This document shows, piece after piece, positions 42,588 to 46,184 of a stretch of 46,184 nucleotides of DNA. This stretch comes from an uncultured Oscillospiraceae bacterium. Its GTDB lineage: Bacteria > Bacillota > Clostridia > Oscillospirales > Oscillospiraceae. A program made the translations under genes and the position numbers. Under the pieces are notes generated by a model. That model saw nothing but the letters and a program-made list of their open reading frames with translations, was not told where the DNA came from and did no database searches. The stretch is from positions 1 through 46,184 of the forward strand of contig CAKUDE010000016.1 of NCBI GenBank assembly GCA_934645175.1, read 5' to 3'. The number at the start of each line of letters is the position of its first letter. The stretch's first letter is position 1.

Positions 42588-42638
42588 TTGACAAATACCC
42601 CACAGGGGTATATAATAAAAATACCCCCACGGGGTATT
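42588..42638 (+). promoter_or_regulatory. csoR promoter with twin CsoR-type operators
   Basis: A consensus promoter (TTGACA 42588-42593, TATAAT 42611-42616, spacer 17) is overlaid by two palindromes. ATACCCC-ACA-GGGGTAT (42595-42611) fills the spacer, and ATACCCC-CAC-GGGGTAT (42621-42637) follows the -10. Both have the G/C-tract form of CsoR operators. Apo-CsoR bound here would block polymerase, and Cu(I) would release it. Confidence 0.85.
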
Positions 42639-42653
42639 CAAGGAGTGGATCGT

Positions 42654-42962
42654 ATGGAAAAGCATGACTGCTGCCTGTGCTCGCAGCGAAAAAAGGAGCG
42701 CTCACCGGAGGAGTATAAAAAGCTGCTCAATCGGCTCAGCCGCATTGAAGGACAGATTCGCGGTATCCGCGCCATGGTGGAAAACGGCGCCTATTGCCCG
42801 GATATTCTGATGCAGTCCGCCGCGGCCAACGCCGCGCTCAACGCCTTCAACAAGGAGCTTCTGGCCGAGCATCTGCGCACCTGTGTTACGCAGGACATCC
42901 GGGATGGGCACGATGAAACCATTGACGAGCTGGTGCGCACGCTGCAAAAGCTGATGAAATGA
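42654..42962 (+). CDS. csoR: copper-sensing repressor CsoR
   Basis: The 102-residue all-helical repressor belongs to the CsoR/RcnR (DUF156) family. RLSRIEGQIRGIRAMVE is the DNA-contact helix, and the Cu(I) ligands are Cys48 (in AYCPDIL), His73 and Cys77 (in EHLRTCV), the C-H-C set of true copper sensors. The extra Cys6, Cys7 and Cys9 near the N-terminus are not typical and might also bind metal. AAGGAG precedes the ATG at 42654. It is the first gene of the csoR-copA-rubrerythrin run. Confidence 0.95.
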   Translation: MEKHDCCLCSQRKKERSPEEYKKLLNRLSRIEGQIRGIRAMVENGAYCPDILMQSAAANAALNAFNKELLAEHLRTCVTQDIRDGHDETIDELVRTLQKLMK

Positions 42963-43002
42963 CGAATTTCGGATACTCTAATCCAAAGCGAGGTGTTTTA
43001 CA

Positions 43003-45504
43003 ATGAAACAATTCAATGTCACAGGGATGAGCTGCGCCGCGTGCAGCGCACGCGTGGAAAAAGCGGTGCGAGCCGTGCCGGGCGTGACCGAGTGTGCCGT
43101 AAGCCTGCTGACAAATTCCATGGGCGTCGAGGGCACGGCGGCGGAGGATGCGATCGTCGCGGCCGTCGAGGCTGCGGGCTACGGTGCAAGCGTCAAGGGC
43201 GCGGAAGCGAAAACGGCTGCGCCGGACGCGCTGGCCGACCGGGAAACGCCCGCGCTGCGGCGCAGACTGCTGTGGTCGCTGGGCTTCCTGCTGATTCTGA
43301 TGTATGTGTCGATGGGTCACGTCATGTGGGGCTTCCCGCTGCCGGCCGTCATTGCGGAAAATCCGCTTGTCATTGCGCTGATCGAGCTGCTTCTGACCGC
43401 TGCCGTCATGGTCATCAATCAGAAGTTCTTTGTCAACGGCTTCGGCTCGCTGCTGCACGGTGCGCCGAATATGGATACGCTCGTGGCGCTCGGTTCCACC
43501 GCGGCCTTCGGCTACAGCACCTGGATTCTTTTCACCATGGCTGCCGACCCGCATATGGCACATCACGGCCTGCACGAGCTGTATTTTGAATCTGCGGCAA
43601 TGATTTTGGCGCTCATTACCGTCGGTAAGATGCTGGAGGCCCGTTCCAAGGGCAAAACAACCGACGCTCTGCGCGGGCTGATGCGCCTGGCTGCGAAAAC
43701 CGCAACGCTTGTACGCGACGGAAAAGAGATCACGGTGCCGGTCGAGCAGGTACGCGCGGGAGACGTCTTCGTTGTGCGTCCCGGCGAGAGCATCCCGGTT
43801 GACGGTGTGGTGCTTGAGGGCGGCAGTGCCGTCAACGAAGCGGCGCTGACCGGCGAGAGCATCCCGGTCGATAAGCTGCCGGGCGACGCCGTTTCCGCCG
43901 CAACGGTCAACCAGTCCGGCTTCCTGCGCTGCCGGGCGACGCGCGTGGGTGAGGACACCACGCTCTCGCAGATCATCCGCATGGTCAGCGACGCCGCCGC
44001 AACCAAGGCGCCGATCGCCAAGCTGGCCGACCGCGTCTCCGGCGTATTCGTACCGGTTGTGATCGGCATTGCCGCCGTAACCGTCGCCGTTTGGCTTCTG
44101 TGCGGGCAGACGGTCGGCTACGCGCTGGCTCGCGGCATCTCGGTATTGGTCATCAGCTGCCCGTGCGCGCTGGGTCTGGCCACGCCCGTGGCGATTATGG
44201 TCGGCAACGGCGTCGGCGCAAAAAACGGTATTCTTTTCAAAACCGCCGCCGCGCTGGAGCACACCGGCCGCACGCAGATCGTCGTACTGGACAAAACCGG
44301 CACCATCACCTCCGGGGAACCGAAGGTCACGGAGCTTCTGCCCGCGGGTTCGGAGGACGAGCTTCTGCGCTGCGCCTATGCGCTGGAGCAAAAGAGCGAG
44401 CATCCGCTTGCCCGCGCCATCGTGGACTACGGCACGCAGCACGGTCTGACTGCGCCTGAGGTACAGGATTTTACCGCCCTTCCCGGCAGCGGTCTGCAGG
44501 CCGCGCTGGACGGACGGACACTTGCAGGCGGCAATTACCGGTGGATCTCCACGCTTTGCAACGTGGACGCCGCCGTTCGTGCGCAGGCCGACGCGCTGGC
44601 CGCACAGGGAAAAACTCCGCTGTATTTCTGTGAAAGCGGCCGTTTCCTCGGCGTGATTGCCGTCGCCGATGTCATCAAGCCCGACAGCGCCGAGGCCGTG
44701 CGCACCATGCAGGCCATGGGGCTGCGCGTGGTCATGCTCACGGGAGACAACGAGAGAACCGCCCGCGCCATCGGTATGCAGGCGGGGGTGGATCAGGTCG
44801 TGGCGGGCGTTTTGCCGGACGGCAAGGAACGCGAGGTACGCCGCCTGCAGCAGATCGGCAAGGTCGCCATGGTCGGCGACGGCATCAACGACGCACCCGC
44901 GCTCGTCCGTGCAGACACAGGCATCGCCATCGGCGCGGGAACGGACGTCGCCATTGACGCAGCCGACGTCGTGCTGATGCGCAGCTCGCTGCGCGACGTC
45001 CCGGCAGCCATTCGCCTCAGCCGCGCTACGCTGACGAATATCCGCGAAAACCTGTTCTGGGCTTTCATCTACAATGTCATCGGCATCCCGCTGGCGGCGG
45101 GCGTGTTTATCCACTTGCTCGGCTGGCAGCTTAACCCGATGTTCGGCGCGGCAGCCATGAGCCTGTCCAGCTTCTGCGTCGTCACCAATGCCCTGCGGCT
45201 CAACACCTGCAAGCTCTATCCCACAAAGCCGCATAAAATCCACGCAAAACCGGTAGAATTACCGGAGGAACCCATAAGAAACGAACAAACGGAGGATGTA
45301 TCTATGGAAAAGACCCTGAAAATCGAAGGCATGATGTGCGGCCACTGCTCCGGCCGCGTGCAAAAGGCGCTGGAAGCGCTGCCCGGCGTTACCGCCGCTA
45401 CAGTCAGTCATGAAAACGGCACGGCCGTTGTAACGCTGTCCGCCCCCGTCAGCGATGACGTACTGAAAAAGGCCGTTGAGGACGCAGGCTACAAAGTCGT
45501 GTAA
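43003..45504 (+). CDS. copA: Cu(I)-exporting P-type ATPase with C-terminal CopZ-like domain
   Basis: The 833-residue P1B ATPase starts with a heavy-metal-associated domain (GMSCAAC, 8-14). It has eight expected membrane helices, LTGES near 283, the transport motif CPC in [10 protein letters not shown] near 386, the phosphorylation site DKTGTIT near 430, SEHPLARA near 466 and [10 protein letters not shown] near 625. After the last membrane helices an in-frame linker (about 740-767) leads to a second HMA domain (GMMCGHC, Cys779 and Cys782) that ends the protein. A C-terminal HMA is unusual; it looks like a copZ gene joined to copA. An internal ribosome binding site precedes Met768 (see 45291-45306). 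GAGGTG lies upstream of the ATG. It would export copper across the membrane, controlled by CsoR. Confidence 0.95.
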   Translation: MKQFNVTGMSCAACSARVEKAVRAVPGVTECAVSLLTNSMGVEGTAAEDAIVAAVEAAGYGASVKGAEAKTAAPDALADRETPALRRRLLWSLGFLLILMYVSMGHVMWGFPLPAVIAENPLVIALIELLLTAAVMVINQKFFVNGFGSLLHGAPNMDTLVALGSTAAFGYSTWILFTMAADPHMAHHGLHELYFESAAMILALITVGKMLEARSKGKTTDALRGLMRLAAKTATLVRDGKEITVPVEQVRAGDVFVVRPGESIPVDGVVLEGGSAVNEAALTGESIPVDKLPGDAVSAATVNQSGFLRCRATRVGEDTTLSQIIRMVSDAAATKAPIAKLADRVSGVFVPVVIGIAAVTVAVWLLCGQTVGYALARGISVLVISCPCALGLATPVAIMVGNGVGAKNGILFKTAAALEHTGRTQIVVLDKTGTITSGEPKVTELLPAGSEDELLRCAYALEQKSEHPLARAIVDYGTQHGLTAPEVQDFTALPGSGLQAALDGRTLAGGNYRWISTLCNVDAAVRAQADALAAQGKTPLYFCESGRFLGVIAVADVIKPDSAEAVRTMQAMGLRVVMLTGDNERTARAIGMQAGVDQVVAGVLPDGKEREVRRLQQIGKVAMVGDGINDAPALVRADTGIAIGAGTDVAIDAADVVLMRSSLRDVPAAIRLSRATLTNIRENLFWAFIYNVIGIPLAAGVFIHLLGWQLNPMFGAAAMSLSSFCVVTNALRLNTCKLYPTKPHKIHAKPVELPEEPIRNEQTEDVSMEKTLKIEGMMCGHCSGRVQKALEALPGVTAATVSHENGTAVVTLSAPVSDDVLKKAVEDAGYKVV
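45291..45306 (+). promoter_or_regulatory. internal ribosome binding site and start for a CopZ-like product
   Basis: GGAGG (45291-45295) stands exactly 8 bases before ATG 45304-45306, which is codon 768 of copA in the same frame. Translation from here would give a 66-residue protein, [15 protein letters not shown] onwards, ending at 45504. That is the length of free CopZ chaperones. The site is as good as those of the real gene starts around it. Confidence 0.7.
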
Positions 45505-45523
45505 GACGGACGGAGGCACGCAA

Positions 45524-46069
45524 ATGGATATCAAAACCAAGTATTCCGGCACACAGACCGAGAAAAACCTGATGGAAGCCTTTGCCGGTGAGGCACAGGC
45601 ACGCTGCAAATACACCTACTTCGCCTCCACGGCAAAAAAGCAGGGCTTTGAGCAGATCGCGGCGTTGTTCCTGCAAACCGCCGAAAACGAGAAGGAGCAC
45701 GCAAAGCTCTGGCTCAAGGAGCTCAATGGCATCGGCAATACGGCCGAAAACCTGCTTGCCGCCGCCGCAGGCGAAAACTATGAGTGGACGGATATGTACG
45801 AAAATTTCGCCAAAACCGCCGAGGCCGAGGGTTTCCCGGAGCTGGCCGCGCGTTTCCGTCTGGTCGGCGAGGTTGAACGCCACCACGAAGAGCGCTATCG
45901 CGCCCTGCTGCACAATGTCGAAGCCGCACAGGTCTTTGAAAAGAGCGAAGTCAAGGTGTGGGAATGCCGCAACTGCGGCCACATCTGTGTCGGCATGAAG
46001 GCGCCCGAGGTCTGCCCCGTGTGCAATCACCCGCAGAGTTATTTTGAGATCAAGGCGGAAAACTATTGA
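45524..46069 (+). CDS. rubrerythrin
   Basis: The 181-residue protein has an N-terminal ferritin-like four-helix domain with diiron ligand segments ([33 protein letters not shown]). The C-terminal rubredoxin-type domain has CRNCG and CPVC for an FeS4 site. It reduces hydrogen peroxide in anaerobes, with electrons from rubredoxin or NADH systems. The ATG at 45524 follows CGGAGG and lies 19 bases after copA, so it may be co-expressed and copper-induced; that would link copper stress with peroxide defence. Confidence 0.95.
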   Translation: MDIKTKYSGTQTEKNLMEAFAGEAQARCKYTYFASTAKKQGFEQIAALFLQTAENEKEHAKLWLKELNGIGNTAENLLAAAAGENYEWTDMYENFAKTAEAEGFPELAARFRLVGEVERHHEERYRALLHNVEAAQVFEKSEVKVWECRNCGHICVGMKAPEVCPVCNHPQSYFEIKAENY

Positions 46070-46115
46070 CCGCCCGCCGACAATACAAAAGCGCCGGCGC
46101 CTCCGATATGAACCG

Positions 46116-46162
46116 CACCCCATTTGTTAGACAATGTGGTATAATGTCTAACGAATGGGGTG
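46116..46162 (+). promoter_or_regulatory. palindromic operator overlapping a promoter
   Basis: CACCCCATTTGTTAGACA (46116-46133) and TGTCTAACGAATGGGGTG (46145-46162) form an 18-bp inverted repeat with one mismatch and an 11-base spacer. The spacer and the right arm hold an extended -10 (TGG then TATAAT, 46140-46145). The GGGGTG at the right end also serves as ribosome binding site. A regulator bound here would cover promoter and translation start. Confidence 0.65.
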
Positions 46163-46168
46163 ATTTTT

Positions 46169-46184
46169 ATGGCAAAGGGAGTAC
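46169..46184 (+). CDS. start of a truncated gene at the window edge
   Basis: ATG at 46169-46171 opens a frame reading MAKGV before the window ends. The position just behind the palindromic promoter suggests a real gene, perhaps an autoregulated transcription factor, but five residues allow no identification. Confidence 0.45.

Overview
The window looks like chromosomal DNA from an anaerobic, GC-rich Clostridia-type Firmicute, most likely of the Oscillospiraceae/Ruminococcaceae kind found in animal guts. The pointers are a group B [FeFe]-hydrogenase, anaerobic class III ribonucleotide reductase (NrdD), rubrerythrin, strong Firmicute-type ribosome binding sites, Firmicute gene families (MreC/MreD with a PBP2-type protein, CarD-like regulator, YfhO, CsoR/CopA) and dense dispersed palindromes of the GTCATTGCGAGG kind. 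The genus is inference. I see no rRNA, tRNA, CRISPR array, phage or intact insertion sequence.

Layout. 208-2299 (minus): a small membrane protein followed by a prepilin-like beta-helix protein (cassette 1). 2664-4704: group B hydrogenase overlapping an ECF S-component-like membrane protein. 4895-9393: two tandem paralogous lipoproteins with solute-binding-like halves. 9654-12952: glutamine synthetase (TTG start) and an M3 oligopeptidase. 12953-13603: palindromic repeats. 13604-16319 (minus): cassette 2, paralogous to cassette 1, with a divergent XRE regulator (16457-16675) whose probable operator lies in the cassette promoter. 16701-19211: AraC-type regulator divergent from a MATE exporter. 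19292-21240 (minus): RidA, CarD-like protein, thioredoxin reductase. 21371-22732: murC. 22872-29058 (minus): U32 peptidase-maf-mreC-mreD-PBP2, a cell-shape operon. 29449-35195: M3 lipoprotein peptidase-mnmE-rsmG-mnmG. 35279-39147 (minus): pyridoxal kinase and YfhO. 39356-42443: nrdD under a predicted NrdR-controlled promoter, then an amidohydrolase. 42654-46069: copper module csoR-copA (with an in-frame C-terminal CopZ-like domain) and rubrerythrin. 46169-46184: first codons of another gene behind a palindromic promoter/operator.

Most striking feature. Cassettes 1 and 2 lie in the same orientation about 14 kb apart. Each encodes a ~156-residue membrane protein and a prepilin with a beta-helix-like passenger. 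The bodies have diverged strongly, but the junction is nearly identical: a 106-bp block carrying the last codons of both membrane proteins (105/106 matches by eye), and a ~250-bp block with a palindromic repeat, the 5' leader and the prepilin N-terminus. Constant centres with variable flanks suggest ongoing recombination or gene conversion between cassettes. No pilus assembly ATPase, prepilin peptidase or platform protein lies in the window.

Other notable points are an internal ribosome binding site and ATG inside copA that could release a 66-residue CopZ-like chaperone, paired NrdR-like boxes 32 bp apart upstream of nrdD, twin CsoR-type operators in the csoR promoter, a nine-G tract between cassette 1 and the hydrogenase, and the order mnmE-rsmG-mnmG.
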